From assembly GCA_900544815.1 (NCBI GenBank), contig UQWT01000035.1, positions 1-21,789 on the forward strand: a stretch of 21,789 nucleotides of DNA, read 5' to 3'. Below are positions 7,505-14,344 of this stretch, piece after piece. Below the pieces are notes generated by a model, which was not told the origin of the DNA, searched no databases, and saw nothing but the letters and a program-made list of their open reading frames with translations. How positions within the stretch are numbered: the stretch's first letter is position 1; each line of letters starts with the position of its first letter. The position numbers and the translations under genes are program-made. The stretch is from an uncultured Bacteroidales bacterium. GTDB taxonomy: Bacteria > Bacteroidota > Bacteroidia > Bacteroidales > UBA932.

Positions 7505-8266
7505 CTAAACCTCCTTATTAAATATGGAGGAATTAGCCTGTGCTACAGGCATGATGACCATATCATTTATATTGACATGTGCCGGGCAGTTTATCATATA
7601 CATGATTGCATCGGCAACATCATGAGCCGTTAACGGCACAAAACCTTTGTACACATTGGCAGCTTTCTCATTATCACCTTTAAACCTTACCTGAGAGAAC
7701 TCCGTTTCAACCGCCCCGGGGCAGATCTGCGACACCTTTATACCAAACGGCAGAAGATCTATCCTCATTCCTTTTGTAAGGGCATCCACCGCATGTTTTG
7801 TCGCACAATAGACATTCCCATTAGGATATACCTCTTTACCTGCAATTGAGCACAGATTAATTATATGACCGCATTTGAACTCCTTCATATATCTGCTTAC
7901 AACACGTGTCACATACAACAATCCCTTTATATTGGTATCTATCATCCTCTCCCAGTCATCAACCACCCCCTCATCTACCCTGTTAAGTCCTACAGCCAAA
8001 CCGGCGTTGTTGACCAACACATCTATATGTTGCCATTTGTCTGGAAGATTACCCAAATATTTGTCAACTTCATTATAGCTGCGTACATCAAAGCTAAGTG
8101 GTAACACCCTCACACCAAACTCCCTCTCCAACCTCAAAGAGGCCTCCTGCAATCTGTTCTCTCTTCGTCCTGTAATTATTATATCGTAATCACTTGCAGC
8201 CAACATCTCTGCCGTTGCTAAGCCAATGCCAGATGTTGCGCCTGTAACCAAAGCAATCTTTCTCAT
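7505..8266 (-). CDS. SDR-family NAD(P)-dependent oxidoreductase (YdfG-like)
   Basis: A 253-aa classical short-chain dehydrogenase, probably cytoplasmic. The Rossmann motif TGATSGIG puts the three glycines at 9, 13 and 15, followed by TGRR at 32-35, whose arginines suggest NADP preference. NNAG is at 86-89 and Asn112 fits the active-site Asn. The catalytic Ser140, Tyr153 and Lys157 (YCATK) are all present, and PGAVETEF follows. The pattern is close to YdfG-type 3-hydroxy acid dehydrogenases (serine/malonic semialdehyde chemistry), but the substrate is not provable here. It starts 39 nt after the M19 dipeptidase on the same strand with no evident promoter between them, so one transcript is likely. 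Confidence 0.9.
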   Translation of the reverse strand: MRKIALVTGATSGIGLATAEMLAASDYDIIITGRRENRLQEASLRLEREFGVRVLPLSFDVRSYNEVDKYLGNLPDKWQHIDVLVNNAGLAVGLNRVDEGVVDDWERMIDTNIKGLLYVTRVVSRYMKEFKCGHIINLCSIAGKEVYPNGNVYCATKHAVDALTKGMRIDLLPFGIKVSQICPGAVETEFSQVRFKGDNEKAANVYKGFVPLTAHDVADAIMYMINCPAHVNINDMVIMPVAQANSSIFNKEV

Positions 8267-8305
8267 AAAACCTTATTTTTACACTTAACAACCATTCAGG
8301 TCTCT

Positions 8306-9433
8306 CTAAAAAGTATAGGCAATCTCCTCAACTCTATTCATTACCCTAAGGAAATTCTCTCCCAAAATTTTCTTTATATCTGCCTCAGAATAACCTCTGT
8401 CTACCAACTCCTGTGTTATTACAGGCATCTTTGAGATATCCTCAAGCCCTTTAGGTCCTGCAGCAATACCGTCAAAATCAGACCCTAAGCCAACATGGTC
8501 AGCACCTACAAGATTTACAACATGATCTATATGATCTACCACCTTTTTGTAAGAAGGCCTGTTAAGGTCCAATATAGCCTTTACAGAGTCATTGTACGCT
8601 CTCTTCTCCCTGCGCCCTGTAGGATTCTTCTTAAGTTCTGTCTCGGCAGCATCAAAAGCATCGTCGTACGGGCCGTAAATCTTTCCAAACTCTTCGTCCA
8701 AGAAGCATGGATAGAAATTAATCTGTATAACACCACCCGCAGCAGCCAAATCCTTAATCATTTGGTCTGTCATATTCCTTGGATGATTGCACAGAGCCCT
8801 GCAGCACGAGTGAGTTGCAACAACAGGAGCTACTGAATATTTCAATACATCATAAAATGATTCATCCGATATATGAGACACATCCACAAGCATTCCAATC
8901 CTGTTCATCTCCTTTATAACCTCCTGTCCAAAAGTACTTACACCGTGCCATCTCTTGACCTTTGATGAACATGAATCACAAATCTCATTATCTCCCGCAT
9001 GAGTAAGAGTCATATACCTTATACCCATTCTGTAAAATAATCTCAACAATGAAAGATCCTTCTGTATAGGAGAACCATTCTCCATTCCAAAGATAATAGC
9101 TCCTAACCCTTTGGCCTTAAGTTCTCTTGCCTCTCTTACAGAGTATGCCTGCCTCACCTTGTCTTCATTAGCCTCAATTGAGTCCTTTGCAGCAGCTATA
9201 AGCCTTAAAGCCCTCATGGTGGCCTCATCCGGCGTAAGGGAATTAGATGTATAAATAGCGAAGAATGAAGCATCTACCCCACCCTTTTTCATTCGGGGAT
9301 AATCAAAGTGTCCCTCCTTATTCAATTTACTAAAATCTCTGGCCAACATTAGCGAAAGCGGTGTATCGCAATGAGAATCCAGCACAAAGGCCTCTTTATG
9401 AAGGGCCATGGTGTCTATAATTTTCTTAGTCAT
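8306..9433 (-). CDS. Membrane dipeptidase, peptidase family M19
   Basis: A 375-aa zinc dipeptidase of the renal dipeptidase family, which cleaves dipeptides including those with D-residues. The metal-site residues are visible: His21 and Asp23 in DSHCDTP, Glu118 in FGMENGSP, His187 in VDVSHISD, His208 in VATHSC, and GSDFDG (318-323) supplying the catalytic Asp. LTHAGDNEICDSC at 143-155 is another conserved block. No signal peptide is seen at the N-terminus (MTKKIIDTMALHKE), so it is predicted cytoplasmic, unlike the lipid-anchored mammalian enzyme. A TATATTTG box lies 23 nt upstream of the start. Possible roles are peptide salvage or cell-wall peptide turnover. Confidence 0.93.
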   Translation of the reverse strand: MTKKIIDTMALHKEAFVLDSHCDTPLSLMLARDFSKLNKEGHFDYPRMKKGGVDASFFAIYTSNSLTPDEATMRALRLIAAAKDSIEANEDKVRQAYSVREARELKAKGLGAIIFGMENGSPIQKDLSLLRLFYRMGIRYMTLTHAGDNEICDSCSSKVKRWHGVSTFGQEVIKEMNRIGMLVDVSHISDESFYDVLKYSVAPVVATHSCCRALCNHPRNMTDQMIKDLAAAGGVIQINFYPCFLDEEFGKIYGPYDDAFDAAETELKKNPTGRREKRAYNDSVKAILDLNRPSYKKVVDHIDHVVNLVGADHVGLGSDFDGIAAGPKGLEDISKMPVITQELVDRGYSEADIKKILGENFLRVMNRVEEIAYTF

Positions 9434-9456
9434 CTTGCATTAAAGATTTTTACATT

Positions 9457-9464
9457 CAAATATA
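9457..9464 (-). promoter_or_regulatory. -7 promoter box of the M19 dipeptidase gene
   Basis: The minus strand reads TATATTTG, a full match to TAnnTTTG, 23 nt before the ATG. A TTTG occurs upstream at 9482-9479, but the 14-nt spacing is shorter than the usual 19-21, so the -33 element is uncertain. Confidence 0.5.
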
Positions 9465-9534
9465 AACCTAAAAAATCACAAATCCTTGTATTTTTGCGCA
9501 GATGATAAAATTTTTTCAAAAAAACTGTAATAAA

Positions 9535-9563
9535 TGCAACACAGCCCAAAAAGCAACGTCTTA
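9535..9563 (+). promoter_or_regulatory. Probable ECF-type (autoregulatory) promoter of the sigma factor gene
   Basis: TGCAAC (9535-9540) and CGTCTTA (9557-9563) are separated by 16 nt. This matches the general ECF promoter layout, an AAC-containing -35 element and a CGTC-type -10 element with a 16-17-nt spacer. The ATG lies 18 nt after the -10 element, giving a very short leader. A second, housekeeping-type match, TATTTTTG, lies at 9489-9496. The two signals together would suit basal expression plus positive autoregulation; that is inference. Confidence 0.6.
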
Positions 9564-9581
9564 TAAGTGAAAAAAAGATAA

Positions 9582-10091
9582 ATGAGAAACAACAATAACA
9601 TAGAGAAGATTTATAATACGTACGCAAAGACCCTTTACAACACCTCTTTAAGGATTGTAAAGGATTCCTTTAAAGCCGAAGAGATTATGCAAGACTCTAT
9701 AATTAAATATTACAACGAGGATGCAGCAACGCAGTTTAATAATCCGGGAGGTTGGCTACAAAAAGTATGTATTACTAAATCAATAGATTATCTGCGCAAA
9801 ACAAAAAGAGAGAACATATTTCTTACAGAGTATGCGCAAGACAATGGAGAGGATTCCGTCAATCCTAATCCAGACAAAAACAGAGTTAGCCCCGACACAA
9901 AAGCAAAAGAGATAAAGGAGGCTATTTATAATCTTCCCGACAAATACCACATTGTACTCTCTTTACTGCTTTTAGAGGGGTACGATTACGAAGAGGTGGC
10001 CCAGATTACCAAAGCTCCTACATCAACCATAAGGAGTTGGGCAATGAGAGGTAAAAAAATGGTTATTGAAACATTAAAATGCAAAGAATAA
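9582..10091 (+). CDS. ECF-type RNA polymerase sigma factor
   Basis: A 169-aa sigma-70 family factor of the two-domain ECF type. Region 2 spans about residues 8-75, with the core-binding helix KAEEIMQDSIIKYY at 31-44 and the -10-recognition part ITKSIDYLRKTKR at 64-76. An acidic/Asn linker (84-105) follows, then region 4 at about 110-162: NLPDKYHIVLSLLLLEGYDYEEVAQI leading into the HTH with STIRSWAMRGKK. No extra C-terminal domain is present. The stop codon overlaps the next start as TAATG, so the anti-sigma-like protein is probably translationally coupled. The probable ECF promoter upstream suggests self-activation. Confidence 0.9.
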   Translation: MRNNNNIEKIYNTYAKTLYNTSLRIVKDSFKAEEIMQDSIIKYYNEDAATQFNNPGGWLQKVCITKSIDYLRKTKRENIFLTEYAQDNGEDSVNPNPDKNRVSPDTKAKEIKEAIYNLPDKYHIVLSLLLLEGYDYEEVAQITKAPTSTIRSWAMRGKKMVIETLKCKE

Positions 10092-10639
10092 TGAAACAGG
10101 ATATAACAGACAACAATAAAATCAGCAACAACAGATTTGACGAGTCTAACGAGTTGGATATTTTTATAATGCACAATAGAGATTCTTTTGAAGAGGAGCT
10201 TCCATTAGGTCATTTAGAAAGATTCAACAGAAGGATTGCTTTAAAAAACAGCAACAAATCTAAAGTAAGGCGTTTTACCATCTCCTTTTCCGCAGTTGCA
10301 GCCGCAGTCATACTTGGAGTAATAGCATTTACACAGATAGAGAGCAACAATACTGCACAAGATGAAAATTACGAATTTATGTACTACAAGGCGCAGATAG
10401 AGAGTGTAAAGGATGAGATATTCAATGAATCGTCACAGATTGGCGGTGCAATTGAGACAGAGGCAAAAGGGACGGTTTACAGTATAATGAACGAATCTAT
10501 CCCATTGGAGCAGCTTCTGCCCGAGGAGCTTACAAAGGCACAAAAAGACACCATACTAAAGAAATATTACAAAAAGAAACTAAAGGGGCTTAACCAGTAC
10601 AAGGGTATTGTATCGCAGGAGCTTAACAACTACAGATAA
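10091..10639 (+). CDS. Anti-sigma-factor-like single-pass membrane protein
   Basis: A 182-aa protein with a cytoplasmic N-terminus of about 60 residues, one transmembrane helix at about 62-82 (FTISFSAVAAAVILGVIAFT) and a periplasmic C-terminal half of about 100 residues rich in charged residues. The N-terminal part contains EEELPLGHLERFNRRI, a segment I associate with short membrane partners of Bacteroidota ECF factors. The ATG at 10091 overlaps the sigma stop (TAATG); an in-frame ATG at 10079 would add four residues but fits the coupling less well. Its placement directly after the sigma gene is the main reason to call it an anti-sigma; no zinc-binding HxxxCxxC motif is present, so a classical ZAS fold is not supported. 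Confidence 0.65.
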   Translation: MKQDITDNNKISNNRFDESNELDIFIMHNRDSFEEELPLGHLERFNRRIALKNSNKSKVRRFTISFSAVAAAVILGVIAFTQIESNNTAQDENYEFMYYKAQIESVKDEIFNESSQIGGAIETEAKGTVYSIMNESIPLEQLLPEELTKAQKDTILKKYYKKKLKGLNQYKGIVSQELNNYR

Positions 10640-10668
10640 TTGATTATTAATATTTAACACACAAGAAT

Positions 10669-11550
10669 ATGAAAAAATTTTTATTAGCATTAACAGCTAT
10701 TTTATGCGTAACCATTCTTAACGCACAGAGGGTAACCAAAGATTACAGATTCAGCAATATTACAGGAATCAAGGCAAGTAGTATATACAACATAAAGCTG
10801 AGCAAGGGAAATTCAGATGTTGTAAAGATCACCGCAGATGAGAGGTTCTTTAAAAACATAAAGATTTACAAAGATGGCAACAATACTTTGGTTTTGGAAT
10901 GGGATGGAAGTTTTAAGTACAGAGGCGATGACAAAAGAAATACCGAAGGTATTAATGTTGTTATGCAGGTAAACAGTTTGGAAGAGTTAGATCTTTCCGG
11001 AGCAGCGTCTTTAGATGGCAACGGAGATACATACCCATCAAGAGAATTTGAGTGTGAGTTATCTGGAGCTGCAAGTGCAAAAAACTTTAATGTAAACACC
11101 TGTGAGACCGATTTGGACTTGAGCGGTGCAGGAAGTGTTGCTTTTGGAGGCAATTACGGGAAATTGGAGGGCGAGATAAGCGGCGCAGGAAAGGCAGTGC
11201 TTAACGGTAATACTTCCGACATAGAATTGGAGGTAAGTGGTGCCGGAAGTGTAGACATTAGCAACTGTGATGCAAGAATGGTAGATTTGGAGCTGTCAGG
11301 AGCCGGAAATGTAACCTTAAAAGGCTCTACAGACAGACTAAAAGCAATAGTAAGCGGGGCTGCAGCTCTTAAAGCAAAAGAGTTAAAAGCCATGGATGTG
11401 ATCTGCTATACTTCCGGGGCATCAGGGGCATCTGTTTACTGTACAGGCACTTTGGAAACAAAAACGACAACAACTTCAAAGATAACATACTATGGTAACC
11501 CTAGGAATATTATTTCACATAACCAATCCTTAGTAAAAGGTAGAGATTAG
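10669..11550 (+). CDS. Secreted head-GIN (DUF2807) domain protein
   Basis: A 293-aa exported protein. Residues 1-20 form a Sec signal peptide ending LNAQ. The remainder has the DUF2807 pattern: YRFSNITGIKASSIYNIKLSKGN near 26-48, then a ladder of SGA[AGS] turns at residues 110, 132, 152, 171, 190, 210, 229 and 249, a period close to 20 residues, implying a beta-helix or stacked beta-roll. No lipobox is present, so a soluble periplasmic or surface protein is expected. It is the third gene after the ECF sigma and membrane partner, 29 nt from the latter, and ends at a strong terminator. This three-gene set recurs in Bacteroidota; a role in envelope stress is inference. Confidence 0.85.
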   Translation: MKKFLLALTAILCVTILNAQRVTKDYRFSNITGIKASSIYNIKLSKGNSDVVKITADERFFKNIKIYKDGNNTLVLEWDGSFKYRGDDKRNTEGINVVMQVNSLEELDLSGAASLDGNGDTYPSREFECELSGAASAKNFNVNTCETDLDLSGAGSVAFGGNYGKLEGEISGAGKAVLNGNTSDIELEVSGAGSVDISNCDARMVDLELSGAGNVTLKGSTDRLKAIVSGAAALKAKELKAMDVICYTSGASGASVYCTGTLETKTTTTSKITYYGNPRNIISHNQSLVKGRD

Positions 11551-11587
11551 ATAATAATAAGCAAATATAATTGGAATTAACTTTTTT

Positions 11588-11620
11588 GGAGGCCGGCCAC
11601 TTATGGTTGGTCTTCTTTTT
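11588..11620 (+). terminator. Intrinsic terminator of the sigma/anti-sigma/DUF2807 operon
   Basis: GGAGGCCGGCCA (11588-11599) pairs with TGGTTGGTCTTC (11604-11615) over 12 bp including four G-U pairs, with loop CTTA, followed by TTTTT. It lies 37 nt after the DUF2807 stop. Confidence 0.85.
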
Positions 11621-11633
11621 GTTATGCTTTTTG

Positions 11634-11641
11634 TATATTTG
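11634..11641 (+). promoter_or_regulatory. -7 promoter box of the VanZ-like gene
   Basis: TATATTTG is a full match to TAnnTTTG and lies 26 nt before the ATG at 11668, just after the preceding terminator. A TTG at 11607-11609 is the best -33 candidate, with a spacer of 24 nt. Confidence 0.55.
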
Positions 11642-11667
11642 CGCCCAATAATCCAACACACCAGAAC

Positions 11668-12126
11668 ATGGAAGAAAGCTACAAAAAAATAGACAGTCGT
11701 AAGGCCATCATCTGTTCGACAATCGTATTCATTGTATATATGACAGCCGTTATGTTCCTCTGTCTTGCAAGATTCTCAGGCAGCGGCATAGATATTAATT
11801 TGGGTGATTATTTTTTAGGAATACGGTTAGACAGAATTGTTCATTTTTCTATGTTCTTCCCTTTCCCATTTATCTGTTGGCTTTTCTTTAAATACAGTAG
11901 CACAAGACTACAACAGAACAAAAAATTCCGTTACGCTGCAATAATACTTGCTGGCGTGGTATTTGCGGCCATAGCAGAAAGTTCTCAAGAGCTGTTTACA
12001 ACATACAGAGATTCGGATCCATTTGACTTTTGCGCCAATATAACCGGAATTTTAACAGGATGTATTATCCTGTTCTTGGCAGAAAAGCAGCTTCACAAAA
12101 TTTTCCATAAATTATTCAAAATTTAG
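11668..12126 (+). CDS. VanZ-like family membrane protein
   Basis: A 152-aa integral membrane protein with about four hydrophobic segments (roughly 13-35, 58-76, 88-105, 122-138). The family signature is present: DRIVHFSMFF at 55-64 (Asp55, His59), AESSQE at 103-108, and the acidic loop with Arg114, Asp115, Asp117 and Asp120 leading into FCANITG (121-127). VanZ proteins are named after a gene giving low-level teicoplanin resistance, but most members, especially stand-alone ones like this, have no proven function; a resistance role should not be assumed. It has its own promoter box and appears monocistronic. Confidence 0.85.
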   Translation: MEESYKKIDSRKAIICSTIVFIVYMTAVMFLCLARFSGSGIDINLGDYFLGIRLDRIVHFSMFFPFPFICWLFFKYSSTRLQQNKKFRYAAIILAGVVFAAIAESSQELFTTYRDSDPFDFCANITGILTGCIILFLAEKQLHKIFHKLFKI

Positions 12127-12146
12127 TAACACAACTTAAATCACAG

Positions 12147-12183
12147 AAAAAAAGCAGAAACCACCAAAATGGTAATTCCTGCT
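12147..12183 (-). terminator. Intrinsic terminator of the M64 lipoprotein gene
   Basis: On the minus strand AGCAGGAATTACCA (12183-12170) pairs along its full 14 nt with TGGTGGTTTCTGCT (12166-12153), using three G-U pairs and a 3-nt loop, and runs straight into a T-tract (12153-12147). It lies 33 nt beyond the M64 stop. In the plus direction there is no T-tract, so it does not obviously serve the VanZ-like gene. Confidence 0.88.
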
Positions 12184-12215
12184 CTATTCTCACACTATTA
12201 ATATATATGTAGCCG

Positions 12216-14048
12216 CTACCTCACAAAAACAGGTGGCGCAAGCGGTACAAAATTCTTGTCTATCTCCTCGTAGACTGCAGGTGATTTTGTTTTAGATCTG
12301 TTTATAACATCGTATTCCAAAAACTTCTGCTCGCTATACCCCTCTCCGGAGAACTCCATAATCCTTCTGTATATTGCCTGGCGCGATACAGCATTAAATC
12401 CGCCAACATTATTCACCATTATACTTGTATATGTTGAACGCCATACCCCGGATTTATATGTAGCACCACCTTCATAAATACCTACCAAACCGCTATAATC
12501 CGGATTTTCAAGCAGTGATTTCCATTTAATCAGTGTTAGATCTTTAGTAAAATCTACATTACGATTAAACCCATATTTGGTAGCCCAATCAATATGTTCA
12601 ACCTTCGTCTTTTCAGGAATTGTTCCATTTTCGGTATAATAATACTCATCTGCCAACTTGCCAAATCCATGGCCGCCAACCTCATGATGTATAATCTGTG
12701 CATACTGTTCATCATCGCCGTTAGTATACGGGCAGTATCCAACACACATGTCATTGCTATACATATAGCATGTTCCGGCATATTTTGTGTCATTAACCGC
12801 TACAATAATGTGAACCCTGTAACCGGATGCAGGAACACCGGGAATATTACATGCATATTGCAAACATAAATTATCATCTCCACCAATATGTGTTCCTTCT
12901 CCATACTCTGTAGAGAATACTGTCTCTATTCCGCTTCCTATTCCCTCATTCTTTGAAACAGCCTTTACCATATATACATTGAACCTGTTTCTAAAGCTCT
13001 TGTACGGTTCTATAGAGAAGAAGTGCTCCATTGCAGCTCTCATCCGCTGTTCGTACTTGCCGCCTTCGCCCATATCCTTGTCTATAAAGCCATCGCCCAT
13101 TAATACAAGGGTAATACCATTACCAACTGTTTTTTCCTGTAATACAGTTACTTCACCATCTTTGCTGTAATCCTGAGACTCGTATCTGTCCGGTGTTACC
13201 GCTCTTGCATCCAACGACTTTATTTTGCTTTTTTTAATTATAAGCATTTCTTTGGTTGACATCTTAATGGTTCTGTCGGCAGTCTCAACATATACGGTAA
13301 TACCATTACGGAAAATTGTAGGCGGAAGAGAAATGTAAAATTCAGTAGGAGTTGTTTCATTCAATTTAACATCATTGCACACCAATTTAACCTCCTCACC
13401 ACCTTCGGAACCGAAAGATACGGTTGTATATCCATTAGGGTATATAGCAACAGTTGCATCTCCGGACAATTTTTCTTTACTATTGCCTTTAATAGTAATG
13501 CTTTTAACCGTCATCTTGGAACCTGTCAACTGCAGTTTAAGTACTCCAAACAGGTTCTTGAATTTAAGTTCTGATTCTGCCTTGCTGCCGGTTACAGCAA
13601 CCATAGGCATAGCATAACGTGCAAACGACTTAGGCAGATAATGCTGTTCACTTGGAATAGTCACGTTTAGAGAGTGAGATGTACCCTCTTTGGCATATTT
13701 TATTTTACTACTATATGGATAATACGCAACATTGGCGTCAAAAGAGACAGTTGCATCTCCACTTCCTATCTGTTTTCTCACTAATGTGGCAGTTGTTTTA
13801 CCGGATGTTCCAGCCTTTACACCATATAGGTCATTTATGTCACTACCATTAAAGAGTGAGACCTCATCCCCCTCTTCCCATAGCACTAAATTTGAGGAAA
13901 GAACGGTTTTTGTCTCTACATCTGTCTCGGACAACGCTGTAAAAATTTGTGCATCATCATTAGTTAGTTGCCCATATTCGTTCTTTTCGCAAGATGTAGC
14001 ATAGAAGAGTACAGACAATAGGGCAAATGCAATATATATTTTTCTCAT
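12216..14048 (-). CDS. Lipoprotein with fimbrillin-like N-terminal region and M64 (IgA-peptidase-like) metallopeptidase domain
   Basis: A 610-aa predicted surface or outer-membrane lipoprotein: SPII signal ending ATSC (Cys20). Residues about 35-282 resemble the beta-sandwich region of Bacteroidales fimbrillin-like lipoproteins (TKTVL, LVLWEEGDEVSLFNG near 54-68, AYYPYSS near 109-114, FKNLFGVLKLQLTG near 163-176). Residues about 300-605 are the M64 domain: GITLVLMGDGF at 311-321 and the zinc site HHEVGGHGFGKLADEY at 454-469. Family M64 is named for an IgA-cleaving clostridial enzyme; IgA as substrate here is not shown. The frame is open 44 codons further upstream, but that extension overlaps another small gene and lacks a signal, so the ATG at 14048 is chosen. 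A 42-codon gene ends 46 nt upstream and is probably co-transcribed. Confidence 0.87.
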   Translation of the reverse strand: MRKIYIAFALLSVLFYATSCEKNEYGQLTNDDAQIFTALSETDVETKTVLSSNLVLWEEGDEVSLFNGSDINDLYGVKAGTSGKTTATLVRKQIGSGDATVSFDANVAYYPYSSKIKYAKEGTSHSLNVTIPSEQHYLPKSFARYAMPMVAVTGSKAESELKFKNLFGVLKLQLTGSKMTVKSITIKGNSKEKLSGDATVAIYPNGYTTVSFGSEGGEEVKLVCNDVKLNETTPTEFYISLPPTIFRNGITVYVETADRTIKMSTKEMLIIKKSKIKSLDARAVTPDRYESQDYSKDGEVTVLQEKTVGNGITLVLMGDGFIDKDMGEGGKYEQRMRAAMEHFFSIEPYKSFRNRFNVYMVKAVSKNEGIGSGIETVFSTEYGEGTHIGGDDNLCLQYACNIPGVPASGYRVHIIVAVNDTKYAGTCYMYSNDMCVGYCPYTNGDDEQYAQIIHHEVGGHGFGKLADEYYYTENGTIPEKTKVEHIDWATKYGFNRNVDFTKDLTLIKWKSLLENPDYSGLVGIYEGGATYKSGVWRSTYTSIMVNNVGGFNAVSRQAIYRRIMEFSGEGYSEQKFLEYDVINRSKTKSPAVYEEIDKNFVPLAPPVFVR

Positions 14049-14094
14049 AATCTTAGTATTAACTGAATTAATAATATATATAAGCTCAATGTAA

Positions 14095-14223
14095 TTAGTC
14101 CCATCCCTGAGATCCGTCATCGCCAACCTCTTCCGTACTTCCACTGTTAGAAGATTGGGCAAAGCCTCTTTCCAATTCAATTAAATACCAGCATACTTGC
14201 GGTTCACAATACTTTTCATTCAT
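14095..14223 (-). CDS. 42-aa peptide of unknown function upstream of the M64 lipoprotein
   Basis: A short complete frame, ATG at 14223 to TAA at 14097-14095, on the same strand as the M64 lipoprotein and 46 nt before its start. The product begins MNEKYCEPQVCWYLIELERG, continues FAQSSNSGSTEEVGDDGSQG and ends in WD. The N-terminal half is mixed charged/hydrophobic with two cysteines (residues 6 and 11); the tail is Ser/Gly/acidic and ends with a tryptophan. From memory, short Bacteroidales peptides with a hydrophobic-acidic strand, a G[FV]A.S segment and an acidic tail ending in Trp occur beside fimbrillin-like lipoprotein genes; I could not check this. No signal peptide or transmembrane segment. 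It may be a genuine small protein, a precursor peptide or a leader peptide. A TACCTTTA box (14283-14276) with TTTG 18 nt further upstream (14305-14302) could be its promoter, though that overlaps the htpG terminator tail. Confidence 0.55.
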   Translation of the reverse strand: MNEKYCEPQVCWYLIELERGFAQSSNSGSTEEVGDDGSQGWD

Positions 14224-14302
14224 AGCTTAAAATCATTAAAAATTTCTTAAATGTAGCTTCCGTTCAAAAACATGGTAAAGGTAATAAAATTTAAAGCCAA
14301 AC

Positions 14303-14336
14303 AAAAAAGGCAGATTGGAGTAAATTCCAATCTGCC
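14303..14336 (-). terminator. htpG: Intrinsic terminator of htpG
   Basis: GGCAGATTGGA (14309-14319) and TCCAATCTGCC (14326-14336) form a perfect 11-bp stem with a 6-nt loop. On the minus strand it is followed by TTTTTTGTTTGG. It lies about 195 nt beyond the htpG stop, so the repeat array in between would be part of the htpG mRNA 3' region. Between 14224 and this terminator the only signals seen are the possible promoter elements of the small peptide gene. Confidence 0.88.
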
Positions 14337-14344
14337 CATATAAG

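Noticed and set aside
10079..10090. Upstream ATG adding four residues to the anti-sigma-like protein
   Set aside because: The TAATG overlap at 10089-10093 is the typical coupled start; the difference is too small to matter for function.
11668..12126. Glycopeptide resistance determinant (VanZ)
   Set aside because: No vanHAX or related genes are present; stand-alone VanZ-fold proteins are widespread and mostly of unknown role.
14049..14180. 44-codon N-terminal extension of the M64 lipoprotein
   Set aside because: It would bury a clear lipoprotein signal (MRK...ATSC) internally and overlaps the separate 42-aa frame; the ATG at 14048 is the better start.
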